Shown here: one piece after another, positions 1-7,855 of the stretch
Layout: each line of letters starts with the position of its first letter
Numbering within the stretch: the stretch's first letter is position 1
Notes under the pieces: model-generated
The model's input: only the letters and a program-made list of their open reading frames with translations
The model's database searches: none
What the model was told of the DNA's origin: nothing
Made by a program: the position numbers and the translations under genes
Assembly (NCBI RefSeq): GCF_028863665.1
Contig: NZ_JARBFX010000004.1
Coordinates: 1 to 64,000 of the forward strand
Direction: 5' to 3'
DNA: 64,000 bases
From: Aquabacter sediminis
GTDB lineage: Bacteria; Pseudomonadota; Alphaproteobacteria; Rhizobiales; Xanthobacteraceae

Positions 1-133
1 GTTCGGCCAGATCGAGTTCATCGACGAAGGCGTCAATGATGCGGACCGGGTTGTCTGCATCCACATAGTCTTCCAGGTACGTCGGCAAAAAGCTTGCTTG
101 GCGGCGGTCAGCAGCTTCAACGAAACGTCCCAT
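1..133 (-). CDS. IS1182-type transposase, N-terminal part (cut by window edge)
   Basis: The minus strand opens with ATG at 133 and stays open for 44 codons to the window edge. The product starts MGRFVEAADR and contains FLPTYLEDYVD, then DNPVRIIDAF and VDELDLAE. This is the conserved start of IS1182-family (IS5-like DDE) transposases, where an N-terminal domain precedes the catalytic core. The catalytic residues lie outside the window, so I cannot tell whether the element is intact. Its presence marks the left part of the window as accessory DNA. Confidence 0.75.
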   Translation of the reverse strand, partial: MGRFVEAADRRQASFLPTYLEDYVDADNPVRIIDAFVDELDLAE

Positions 134-419
134 AGGGCACCCCGAAGCACTGCCAGATCATAGCATCATCAGGGGTTTTCGCACAGCCTCGGGCCGGGAG
201 CAGACTGTCCGTTCTTTGGTGCTGAGGAGCGAATAGCTTCCTTGAAAACGGGCCTATCTCGACTGCGGCTTACGACCCCGTCTCGGCCATTCACGCCCCA
301 CTATAGCCATGGCAGCCTCTCAGCTTGAGCATCCGGTCGACTTACCTCGCGATGGCGTGGCGCGGCGTGATGTGGCTCGGCGATCCCAAGGCCGGAGAGG
401 AACTCTCACGCAGCCGCTT
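134..419. other. Gene-free stretch beside the insertion sequence
   Basis: No convincing gene is seen here. The first ~60 bases are the upstream region of the transposase. A run at 172-192 (GGGGTTTTCGCACAGCCTCGG) is positioned where the terminal inverted repeat of the element would be expected, but the other end is not in the window so this cannot be confirmed. The remainder separates the insertion sequence from the SnoaL-like gene and shows no clear promoter or RNA. Confidence 0.3.
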
Positions 420-812
420 TCAGGCCCCAAGCTGAGCTTCAATCGCTGCTTTGTCCACAATCGACCACACTTGGACGATGCGGCTCCGATCGAAACGATA
501 GAAGACATTTTCATAGAATATAACGCGGCGGCCGTTAATCGGAAGGTCAAAGAACGATCGAGATGGTCTGCAATCAAACTTCAAACGGCTGCCGATCTGC
601 GGCGGTTGAACGACCAGCAACTCCGTTTCAAAACGCAGGTCGGGGATGTCTCGGACGTTCTGTTCGAGCATGCCTCGGTAGCCCGTCAGTCCGAGTTTAA
701 TGCCATTGTGGACGACATCGGCGTCGACAAAATCGCCAAGCCTCGTCCAGTCGCGCTCGTTCAGGCAGGCGATATAGTCGCTGTAGATAAGGGGCAGTGT
801 GGCTTGCTCCAT
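420..812 (-). CDS. SnoaL-like / NTF2-fold protein
   Basis: This is a 130-residue protein of the SnoaL-like polyketide cyclase/ester cyclase type. These are small cone-shaped NTF2-fold proteins that act as cyclases, isomerases or hydrolases on small hydrophobic substrates. Supporting features are the length, the N-terminal helix with YSDYIACLNERDW, the following VDADVVHNG strand, GYRGMLEQNVRDIPDLRFE, and the C-terminal FYRFDRSRIVQVWSIVDK strand pair. A TGAGGAT Shine-Dalgarno-like stretch lies just before ATG 812. The substrate is unknown. It stands alone, about 190 bp downstream of the dctM stop and in the same direction, so read-through from the TRAP operon is possible. Confidence 0.6.
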   Translation of the reverse strand: MEQATLPLIYSDYIACLNERDWTRLGDFVDADVVHNGIKLGLTGYRGMLEQNVRDIPDLRFETELLVVQPPQIGSRLKFDCRPSRSFFDLPINGRRVIFYENVFYRFDRSRIVQVWSIVDKAAIEAQLGA

Positions 813-1002
813 CGGGCTATCCTCACGTCATTCCTTGCTCTGGGGCCTGATAATCCCCCCGCGTGATCTTCTGATGCACGACCGCCACCTCGATGCCGGG
901 TCCGGAGGTGAGTAAGGCACAAAGGGGGTTGGTCACCTCATATTCCTTCACCTTTTGAGGAAAGGCCTGAGGGGGACGTCGCAATGGCATGCTCCACACC
1001 CG

Positions 1003-2412
1003 CTACGGCTTTTCTGTGCTGCTGTCGAACAGGGGGACCTCCACCTCCAGCTGACGTTGCACGGACGCGGCGTCGAGGCTGGCGGGGGGCTCAATCCAGT
1101 AGATGACGGTTTCCGGCCAGGCGATAACAATGGCCACGAGCAGAAGCTGCATCACAACCCACGGCACGGCGCCCCAATAAATGTCACGGCTGCGCACTTC
1201 GGGCGGCGCCACGCCCCTCAGATAGAACAGGGCGAAGCCGAAAGGCGGGTGCATGAAGCTCGTCTGCATATTCACGCACAGGAGGACCCCGAACCAGATG
1301 AGGTCGATCCCCAGATTCAGGGCCACCGGAGCCAGCAGCGGGACGATGATGAACGCGATCTCGAAGAAATCGAGGAAGAAGGCGAGGAAGAAGACGAAGA
1401 CGTTGACCGCGATAAGGAAACCGGTGGACCCGCCCGGAAGGTGGGAGAGCATCCCCTCGATCCAGTGGCCTCCGTCCATGCCCTGGAACACCAGGCTGAA
1501 GCAGGTGGAGCCGATGAGGATGAATACCACCATGGAGGTCATCCGCATGGTGCCGGCCATGGCCTCGCGGATCAGCGCCACACTGAACCGGCCATGGAGG
1601 GCAGCCAGAACCATAGCGCCCACGGCGCCCATGGCGCCGGCTTCGGTGGGCGTCGCCAGGCCCAGCAGGATGGTGCCAAGCACCAGAAACATCAGCAGCA
1701 GGCTCGGCACCATGCCGGCAAGAACGCGCCTGAACAGAGGCCAGCCCAGCGGCGTTCGCTCAGCCCTGGGCAGAGGCGGCATGGCCGCGGGGCGCAGAAA
1801 GGAGAGCACCGCCACATAAGCGAGGAAGATCATCACCTGGAGCGCGGACGGGCCGATGGCCCCCATATACATGTCGCCCACCGAGCGGCCCAGCTGATCG
1901 GCCAGCACGATGAGCACCACCGCCGGAGGAATGAGCTGGGTGATGGTACCCGAGGCGGCGATCACACCGGTCGCCAGCCGCATGTCATAGCCATAGCGCA
2001 TCATCACGGGCAGGGAGATGGTGGCCATGGCGATCACTGAGGCCGCAACCGTGCCCGTGATGGCTCCGAGCAGCGCGCCGACCAGAATGACCGCATAGGC
2101 GAGTCCGCCGGGGACGCCGCCGAAAAGCTGGCCTGTCCCCTCCAGCAGGTCTTCCGCGAGACGGCAGCGTTCCAGAACCGCCCCCATGAAGGTGAAGAAC
2201 GGGATGGACAGAAGCAGGTCGTTGGAGATCACGCCGAAGAAGCGGAAGGGCAGCGCCTGAAGGAAATCCGTAGCGAAATAGCCGGCCTCGATGCCGACCA
2301 CACCGAAAAGCAGGCCGACGGCCGCCAGGGTGAAAGCCACGGGAAATCCAAGCAGGATGAAGAGAATCATCCCGCCGAACATGGCCGGGGGCATGAAATC
2401 GGAGAAGGCCAT
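1003..2412 (-). CDS. dctM: TRAP transporter large permease DctM
   Basis: This 469-residue, very hydrophobic protein is the large membrane subunit of a tripartite ATP-independent periplasmic (TRAP) transporter, which uses an ion gradient to import an organic acid delivered by DctP. The MFGGMILFILLGFPVAFTLA segment near the N-terminus and the repeated GAIxGxxxASVIAMATISLPVM and ITQLIPPAVVLIVL motifs are typical of DctM, and the length is slightly above the usual ~430. The last ~45 residues form a hydrophilic tail. It is the last gene of the dctP-phzF-dctQ-dctM series, with a 65-bp gap after dctQ. Confidence 0.9.
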   Translation of the reverse strand: MAFSDFMPPAMFGGMILFILLGFPVAFTLAAVGLLFGVVGIEAGYFATDFLQALPFRFFGVISNDLLLSIPFFTFMGAVLERCRLAEDLLEGTGQLFGGVPGGLAYAVILVGALLGAITGTVAASVIAMATISLPVMMRYGYDMRLATGVIAASGTITQLIPPAVVLIVLADQLGRSVGDMYMGAIGPSALQVMIFLAYVAVLSFLRPAAMPPLPRAERTPLGWPLFRRVLAGMVPSLLLMFLVLGTILLGLATPTEAGAMGAVGAMVLAALHGRFSVALIREAMAGTMRMTSMVVFILIGSTCFSLVFQGMDGGHWIEGMLSHLPGGSTGFLIAVNVFVFFLAFFLDFFEIAFIIVPLLAPVALNLGIDLIWFGVLLCVNMQTSFMHPPFGFALFYLRGVAPPEVRSRDIYWGAVPWVVMQLLLVAIVIAWPETVIYWIEPPASLDAASVQRQLEVEVPLFDSSTEKP

Positions 2413-2477
2413 CTAGTTGATCCCGATGATGGAGCCGGGCGTCCGGAGGAAGGCGCGACAGGTCGTGCCCGACGCGG

Positions 2478-3020
2478 TCACTGGAGCGGCTTTTCGTAAT
2501 GCGGGTGGAAGTGGGAATGCCCGGAAAGGCCGGCAATCCGCTTGACGATCTCGGAGAGGCCCTGCGCGAGCAACAGGCCGAAGCCGGCCGGGAGCAGAAG
2601 CTTGACGGGCCAGAGAAGAAGCCCGCCCGCATTGCTCGAATACTCGCCGGATGCGACCGAGGCTGCAAAGAAGGGCAGGGACAGGACGAAGAAATACGTC
2701 ACCGCCGGCATGAAAAGGAAGATGAAGCCCCACAGATCGAGCCACATACGCCCTCGCTCGGAGAGCGAGGAATAGATCACGTCGACGCGGACATGCTCAT
2801 TCATCCGTAAGGTCTGCGAGGCGCCGAGGAAGACGACGGCGCCGAACAGGTACCACTGGATCTCCAGCCAGCCATTGGACGATAGGTTGAACGCGTAGCG
2901 AACCACCGCATTGCCGGCGCTGATGAGCACGGAAAGCAGCAGCAGCCAGTCGCAGAGCCCACCCACGGCATTGCTGAGGCGATCGATTCGTTTCGAGAGG
3001 CCAAGAAGCCTTGCCATCAT
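2478..3020 (-). CDS. dctQ: TRAP transporter small permease DctQ
   Basis: This 180-residue protein with four hydrophobic segments is the small membrane subunit of the TRAP system, partner of the downstream DctM. Residues 20-40, the segment with GWLEIQWYLFGAVVFLGAS, and the NEHVRVDVIYSSLSER motif are characteristic of DctQ. The start is set by the ATGA overlap with the upstream PhzF gene (ATG 3020-3018, preceding stop 3019-3017). A second ATG follows immediately, so the first methionine is ambiguous by one residue. The coupling points to co-translation with the isomerase gene. Confidence 0.88.
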   Translation of the reverse strand: MMARLLGLSKRIDRLSNAVGGLCDWLLLLSVLISAGNAVVRYAFNLSSNGWLEIQWYLFGAVVFLGASQTLRMNEHVRVDVIYSSLSERGRMWLDLWGFIFLFMPAVTYFFVLSLPFFAASVASGEYSSNAGGLLLWPVKLLLPAGFGLLLAQGLSEIVKRIAGLSGHSHFHPHYEKPLQ

Positions 3021-3931
3021 GCCGGCACCCGCAAGTCGCCGCATACCATCCGGTGCGCACGTCCACCGATGCGAAAGCGCAGATCCTCGTCCGGCCCGCG
3101 AACCTCGACGCGCCCATCCCGCCCGAGCGCCCGGCCCTGCCGCGCCACATAGTCGGCACTCGAAGGCGCGAAGCCCTGCCACGCGGACAGAGCGGCCGCG
3201 ACGCAGGCGTTCCCGCCCCCGCATACCGCATCCTCCGGCACGCCGATGGCGGGCGCGAACGAGCGCAACTCGGGCATGCGGGCGCCAGCCGGCGCCTGCA
3301 CCTCGGCCACCACTGAAATCCCGTTGACCCGCTCCGCCAGGCTGAGCCGGGCGATACGGGCCATGTCGGGCGCGAGACGGTATAGGTCCTCGACCGCGTC
3401 GAGCGCGGCGATAATCCAGCGCGCCCCGGTATCGGCGATCACCACCTCGCGGAGGGCAGCCGGCCCATTCAGGCATTCGGCAACCTCGCGGACGGTGGAT
3501 GCCGGCAGGGGCGAGACCTGAGCCGCCCCCGGCGTCCGGAAGGAGATGGTCTCGCCCCCCTCGTCGATACGCATCGACACAAGACCGGCCGCGCATCGGA
3601 GCGTGATCTCGCCAACCGCCGGAGCGGCGAGGGCGCGATCCAGCAGCGATCGCACCGCGCCGATGGCGGGATGGCCGGCGAACGGCAGCTCACAGGCCGG
3701 TGCGAAGATTTCGATATGGTGGGGGCCGCCCGCTTGGGGCGCGGGCGTCACGAATACCGTCTCCGGCAGGCCGATCCAGCGCGCGAAGTCCTGCTTCCAG
3801 CCCTTGCTCGCGCCGTCGCAGCCATAGGCGACGGCCACGGGATTGCCACGGCCGGGGAGATCGGAGAACACGTCCACGATATCGAGCGCGGCGGTTGGCG
3901 CCGGGCCGTCAAATGCGACCACGGCGCTCAT
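3017..3931 (-). CDS. PhzF-family isomerase/epimerase
   Basis: This 304-residue protein belongs to the PhzF/diaminopimelate-epimerase fold family, cofactor-free enzymes that move protons or double bonds on small carboxylic acids. Diagnostic pieces are the N-terminal VDVFSDLPGRGNPVAV with the conserved GNP, then LPETVFV, and ELPFAGHPAIGA. The C-terminal half carries CGGGNACVAAAL, matching the second lobe. The substrate cannot be read from sequence. It overlaps dctP by ATGA at its start and dctQ by ATGA at its stop, so it is translated with the transporter. It therefore probably acts on the imported compound or its first product. Confidence 0.85.
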   Translation of the reverse strand: MSAVVAFDGPAPTAALDIVDVFSDLPGRGNPVAVAYGCDGASKGWKQDFARWIGLPETVFVTPAPQAGGPHHIEIFAPACELPFAGHPAIGAVRSLLDRALAAPAVGEITLRCAAGLVSMRIDEGGETISFRTPGAAQVSPLPASTVREVAECLNGPAALREVVIADTGARWIIAALDAVEDLYRLAPDMARIARLSLAERVNGISVVAEVQAPAGARMPELRSFAPAIGVPEDAVCGGGNACVAAALSAWQGFAPSSADYVARQGRALGRDGRVEVRGPDEDLRFRIGGRAHRMVCGDLRVPA

Positions 3932-5034
3932 CGGGGGGAGTTCCGCAGGGCCTGCGCCACATAGCTGTCGAAATACTGTTCGCCGATGACGAACCAGCTC
4001 GAGATTTCCCGTTGGTAGGGGCGCCAGCTGTCCAGGATCTTCTTGAAATGGGCGTTCTTGGCGGCCTGCTCGTCGAGCACTTCATTGGTCGCTGCGAACA
4101 GGCGGTCGAGGACGGGCTTGGGAAAGGCGCGCAGCACCGCCCCCTTCGCCACCAAGTCCCGCAACGCGATGGGATTGAGGTGGTCGTATTTCGCCTGGGT
4201 CAGGACATGGGCGGCAAGACACGCCTGTTCGAGCGCCGCGCGGTACTCGCCGGGAAGTGCGGAGAGGGCCTTGCTGTTTACATACAGCGAGATCTGTCCG
4301 GAGCCCTCCTGCCAGCCGGGATAATAATAGTTCTTCGCGATCCTGTAGAAACCAAGTTTTTCGTCGTCATAGGGGCCGACCCACTCACATGCGTCGATCG
4401 TACCGCGTTCGAGCGCCGGGTAGATGTCGCCCGCGGGAATGTTCTGCGGCACGCCGCCCACCTTGGCGAGCATCGCTCCGGCGAAGCCGCCGATGCGCAT
4501 CTTGAGGCCGCTGAAGTCTTCCGGCGTCTTGATTTCATTGCGGAACCAGCCGCCCATCTGGCCGCCGAAGTTACCGCAGGCATAGCTTGTGATGCCATAA
4601 GGGTTCAGCACGTCCTGGATTTGCTGGCGTCCCCCGCCATAGAGGTACCAGGCATTGTGCTGGCGGGCATTGAGGCCGAACGGGATGGTGTAGTCGAAGG
4701 CGAGCGCGGGCTCCTTGCCCCAATAGAAGAAGCTGGCGGTATGCCCGCATTGCACGGTGCCATTCGAAACGGCATCGAACACCTGGAAGGCGGGAACGAT
4801 CTCGCCGGCGGCGAAAACCTGGATGGTGAACTTGCCGCCGGTGGCCTTGGACACCATCTGGGACACCAGTTCGGACGCCCCAAACACCGTGTCGAGGCTC
4901 TTCGGATAGCTCGATGCCAGGCGCCAGCGGATTTCAGGGCTGCTCTGGGCGATCGCTGGCTTTGCCAGCGTGGAGGCGATGGCGCCGCCTCCCAGCACTC
5001 CGGCCCCGACCAGCATGTTTCGGCGTGTCGTCAT
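3928..5034 (-). CDS. dctP: TRAP periplasmic receptor DctP, TakP-like (2-oxo acid type)
   Basis: This 368-residue solute receptor is exported by an N-terminal twin-arginine-like signal (TTRRNMLVG, then a hydrophobic run ending AKPAIAQ). Residues after the signal (WRLASSYPKSLDTVFGASE, FAAGEIVPAFQVFDAV, GHTASFFYWGKEPA, PFGLNARQ) closely follow the TakP branch of TRAP receptors, known for binding 2-oxo acids and related monocarboxylates. KMRIGG and ACEWVGPYDD lie where ligand and cation contacts occur in that group. ATG 5034 is chosen because it begins the Arg-Arg signal; the longer reading frame has no recognisable N-terminus. It is first in the TRAP operon and overlaps phzF by ATGA. Confidence 0.88.
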   Translation of the reverse strand: MTTRRNMLVGAGVLGGGAIASTLAKPAIAQSSPEIRWRLASSYPKSLDTVFGASELVSQMVSKATGGKFTIQVFAAGEIVPAFQVFDAVSNGTVQCGHTASFFYWGKEPALAFDYTIPFGLNARQHNAWYLYGGGRQQIQDVLNPYGITSYACGNFGGQMGGWFRNEIKTPEDFSGLKMRIGGFAGAMLAKVGGVPQNIPAGDIYPALERGTIDACEWVGPYDDEKLGFYRIAKNYYYPGWQEGSGQISLYVNSKALSALPGEYRAALEQACLAAHVLTQAKYDHLNPIALRDLVAKGAVLRAFPKPVLDRLFAATNEVLDEQAAKNAHFKKILDSWRPYQREISSWFVIGEQYFDSYVAQALRNSPR

Positions 5035-5129
5035 TGCGAACCCTCTGTTTTCGTTGGTGCGAAAACGATAGGGGCACGCGGCGACCTTGCCAGATGCAGC
5101 TAGAAGGCAAGTGTACCTGCACAGTTGAG

Positions 5130-5144
5130 CAATGCGTCGAATTG
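5130..5144. promoter_or_regulatory. Candidate operator dyad upstream of dctP
   Basis: CAATGCGTCGAATTG is an inverted repeat (arms CAAT/ATTG, 7-base centre) in the 209-bp gap upstream of dctP. A dyad of the same size and outer bases (CAAC...GTTG) lies at 6737-6751 in front of the nitrilase. I infer that it may bind the adjacent MocR-type regulator. Arms of this length can occur by chance. Confidence 0.25.
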
Positions 5145-5243
5145 CATAGTATTTGTTCAGAATGTCATCATTCGGAGCAGACAAACGCGCGCTTTGCGGC
5201 GCGGGGCAGTGTGGCGCAGGCGCGAACCGGCACGCGGTCCCTG

Positions 5244-6686
5244 TCACATCATGCTTCGGATAAGCCCGGCCAGTTGTTCATAGGCCAAGGCGATCTGAGG
5301 GGTCCACACCTGCCCGCAATTGACGCGGATATGGCTGCGGAAGCGGCCATCCGCCGAGAACATCGTCCCGGGCGCCAGCCCGATGCCGAACCCAAGAGCC
5401 CGGCGATGCAGTTCGAGGCAGTCCACATGGCGCGGCAATTCGAGCCACAGCAGGAACCCACCGGTGGGCCGTGCCATGCTGACGCCGTCCGGTATCAGGT
5501 CGGCGATGGCCTGGAGATGCTGCCCGACCTGCTGCCCGAGCACCCTCACCAACTGCCTCAGATGCCGTTCGTAGCCGCCGGACGCCATGTACTCCGCGAG
5601 GGCGAGCTGGTTCAGCTCGGGCTGACCGATGCTCGACACCCGCTTGAGATAGCTGATGCGGTCCGCCAGCGGTCCGCCGTCCACCCAGCCAATGCGCAGG
5701 CCGGGCGCAACCGTTTTTGTGGCGGACGCGCATAGGATCACGTTGCCCTGGGTATCGAAAGAGCGGGCGGCTAGCGTGTCCCCCGCGAATTGCAGATCGG
5801 CGAAGGTCGCGTCCTCGACAAGAGTGATGTCATGCCGCCGCGCGATCTCCACCAATTCCTTCTTGGCGTGTGAGGACATGGTGGCGCCGGTGGGATTGGA
5901 CACCGTGGTCGAAAGCAGGCAGGCGCGGATATCGAACCCCCGCGCCGCGTCTGCGAGCGCCTCCACCGACATTCCGCTCACGGGATCACACCGGATCTCG
6001 ATCGCCCGCAAGCCCAGGACTTCCAACAGGTTCAGGAACCCGTAATAGGTGGGGGTCTCTACCGCGACGATGTCGCCGGGCTTTGTTACGGCACGCAACG
6101 CCAGCCCCACGGCCTCCACGCATCCATTGGTGATGACGACGTTCGCAGGATCGAGGGTGCACCCCCATCGCAATGACCGGCGCGACACCTCCTGCCGGAG
6201 GTCCAGGGCGCCGGGTGCGAAATCGTAGGAGCCGAGAATTTCCGGATTGTGACGGATCAGCCTCGACATGATCGAACGAAGACGACCAAGCGGGAATAGA
6301 GCGGGACTTGGAACCGCCGCCCCGAATGGCAGGAGGCCGGGCCGCTGCGAGGCGGTCATCACCAATTGGGTCGCCTGGAGCGTGCGGACCTCGGTCGGCC
6401 GACCGCTGGTCCTCACCGGGCGCGGACGCCGGAACACCGGGGCCCTGGCGCGCACATAATGGCCGGAGCGGTCACGGGGCGCGATGAGCCCGCGGTCCTC
6501 CAGCACGCGGTAGGCTTCGACGATGGTGGGGATGGAGACGGATTTCGCACGGCTGAGTTCGCGGACGGACAGCAAGCGGTCACCCTCAGCCAAAGTGCCC
6601 GCCGCGATCATGGCCGCGAGCTCGTCCGCTATCTGCTGATAGAGCGGCATGGATGACCCGGTCCTGCGCGGCCCCGCCATCGTCAT
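5244..6686 (-). CDS. MocR-type transcriptional regulator (GntR HTH + aminotransferase-like domain)
   Basis: This 480-residue protein has a GntR winged helix at about residues 12-80 (PLYQQIADELAAMI, SVRELSRAKSVSIPTIVEAYRVLEDRGLI). A linker leads to a fold-type I aminotransferase-like domain from about 110 to the end. The domain has a NPTG substrate-binding motif and a Schiff-base lysine in ASATKTVAPGLR near residue 324, so PLP binding is expected. MocR proteins sense amino acids or PLP-linked metabolites and usually control adjacent genes. It sits between the TRAP operon (same strand, downstream) and the divergent nitrilase-aldolase pair, so it most likely controls both. The 115-bp divergent region holds a candidate operator. 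Confidence 0.88.
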   Translation of the reverse strand: MTMAGPRRTGSSMPLYQQIADELAAMIAAGTLAEGDRLLSVRELSRAKSVSIPTIVEAYRVLEDRGLIAPRDRSGHYVRARAPVFRRPRPVRTSGRPTEVRTLQATQLVMTASQRPGLLPFGAAVPSPALFPLGRLRSIMSRLIRHNPEILGSYDFAPGALDLRQEVSRRSLRWGCTLDPANVVITNGCVEAVGLALRAVTKPGDIVAVETPTYYGFLNLLEVLGLRAIEIRCDPVSGMSVEALADAARGFDIRACLLSTTVSNPTGATMSSHAKKELVEIARRHDITLVEDATFADLQFAGDTLAARSFDTQGNVILCASATKTVAPGLRIGWVDGGPLADRISYLKRVSSIGQPELNQLALAEYMASGGYERHLRQLVRVLGQQVGQHLQAIADLIPDGVSMARPTGGFLLWLELPRHVDCLELHRRALGFGIGLAPGTMFSADGRFRSHIRVNCGQVWTPQIALAYEQLAGLIRSMM

Positions 6687-6736
6687 CTCCCTGCGCGGTG
6701 AAGACGATCTGTATAGGGAACATTGGAGAGTGGCTG

Positions 6737-6751
6737 CAACTGTCGACGTTG
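6737..6751. promoter_or_regulatory. Candidate operator dyad before the nitrilase gene
   Basis: CAACTGTCGACGTTG is a perfect inverted repeat (the inner GTCGAC is also palindromic) in the divergent promoter region between the MocR gene and the nitrilase. It shares outline and length with the dyad at 5130-5144. Autoregulation and control of the nitrilase through this site is an inference. Confidence 0.3.
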
Positions 6752-6801
6752 GACGACCTCGGCTAGCCTCCTGCGAGACGTTCAGTCAGGATATGCGGAC
6801 C

Positions 6802-7854
6802 ATGAAAAGCTACAGGGCCTTCCGGGCGGCGGCGTGCCACGTCAGTCCAATCTATTTCAACCTCGCCGCGACCATGGACAAGGCGTGCGCGCTGATCGCG
6901 GAGGCCGCTCGCAATGGTGCGGCGCTGGTCGCCTTTCCAGAGGCGTATCTCTGCGCATTTCCGGTCTGGTCCGGCCTCCGTTCCCCCGTGGAGAACCACG
7001 ATTTCTTCTCGTCCCTGGCGCGATCATCCGTCGAGGTTCCCGGACCCGAGATCGCCCGCCTGCGCGCGGTGGCCCGCGAGCACGGCATTGTCGTCTCCAT
7101 GGGCCTTAACGAGGGCACCTCCCAGAGCATCGGCTGTATCTGGGACACGAACATCATCATCGATGCCGATGGCAGCCTGCTCAACCGACACCGCAAATTG
7201 GTGCCGACGTTCTGGGAGAAGCTGACCTGGGCGAACGGCGACGGCAGCGGGCTGAAGGTGGTGGAGACCGCCATAGGCCGCGTGGGCGCCCTGATCTGTG
7301 GGGAGAACACCAATCCGCTCGCCCGCTATGCCCTCATCGCGCAGGGCGAGCATGTCCATGTGGCCTCCTATTCGCCGCGCTGGCCCACCCATCCGGCGAC
7401 ATCCAACGCGGGCTACGACCTTGAGGCGGCGATCCGCATTCGCTCTGGCGCCCATGCCTTCGAGGGCAAGGTGTTCTGCGTCGTGTCCTCCGGCTTTCTC
7501 AGCGACGCCGCCGCCGACCTGGTCTGCCGTGGGGAGCCGGCGGCCAGGACCCTGCTGGACAGCGCACCGCGCAGCGTCTCCATGATTATCGGGCCGAGTG
7601 GCAATGTGATCAGCGATACCCTCCAAGACGAGGAGGGGATCATCTATGCCGACATCGATATCAACGACAGCATCGTTCCCAAGCAGTTCCACGACGTGTC
7701 GGGCGGCTACAACCGCTTTGACGTCTTTGACCTTCAGGTAGACGATCGCGCATTGCAGCCCATCACCTTCCATCAAGGTCCGCCACTGCCCCACACTGGC
7801 GTGGCCGATGCCGGAAGCGAGGTCGCGGCGTGGTCTGGTTCGGGTGTCGAATGA
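6802..7854 (+). CDS. Nitrilase-family carbon-nitrogen hydrolase
   Basis: This 350-residue cytoplasmic enzyme is predicted to hydrolyse a nitrile to its carboxylic acid and ammonia. The catalytic triad of the nitrilase superfamily is visible: Glu47 in AFPEAYL, Lys132 in RHRKLVPTFWEK, and Cys166 in ALICGENTNPLAR. Length and the CGEN/NPLAR context fit branch 1 true nitrilases (arylaceto or aliphatic type), which form helical oligomers. Start 6802 is preferred over 6793 because the CAGGA sequence at 6787-6791 is 10 bases from 6802 and only one from 6793. It is followed at once by the threonine aldolase gene. The substrate is not known. Confidence 0.85.
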   Translation: MKSYRAFRAAACHVSPIYFNLAATMDKACALIAEAARNGAALVAFPEAYLCAFPVWSGLRSPVENHDFFSSLARSSVEVPGPEIARLRAVAREHGIVVSMGLNEGTSQSIGCIWDTNIIIDADGSLLNRHRKLVPTFWEKLTWANGDGSGLKVVETAIGRVGALICGENTNPLARYALIAQGEHVHVASYSPRWPTHPATSNAGYDLEAAIRIRSGAHAFEGKVFCVVSSGFLSDAAADLVCRGEPAARTLLDSAPRSVSMIIGPSGNVISDTLQDEEGIIYADIDINDSIVPKQFHDVSGGYNRFDVFDLQVDDRALQPITFHQGPPLPHTGVADAGSEVAAWSGSGVE

Positions 7855-7855
7855 C

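Noticed and set aside
955-2040. A 361-codon plus-strand frame opposite dctM
   Set aside because: It is a His/Glu/Gly-rich shadow of the hydrophobic permease and has no recognisable domain.
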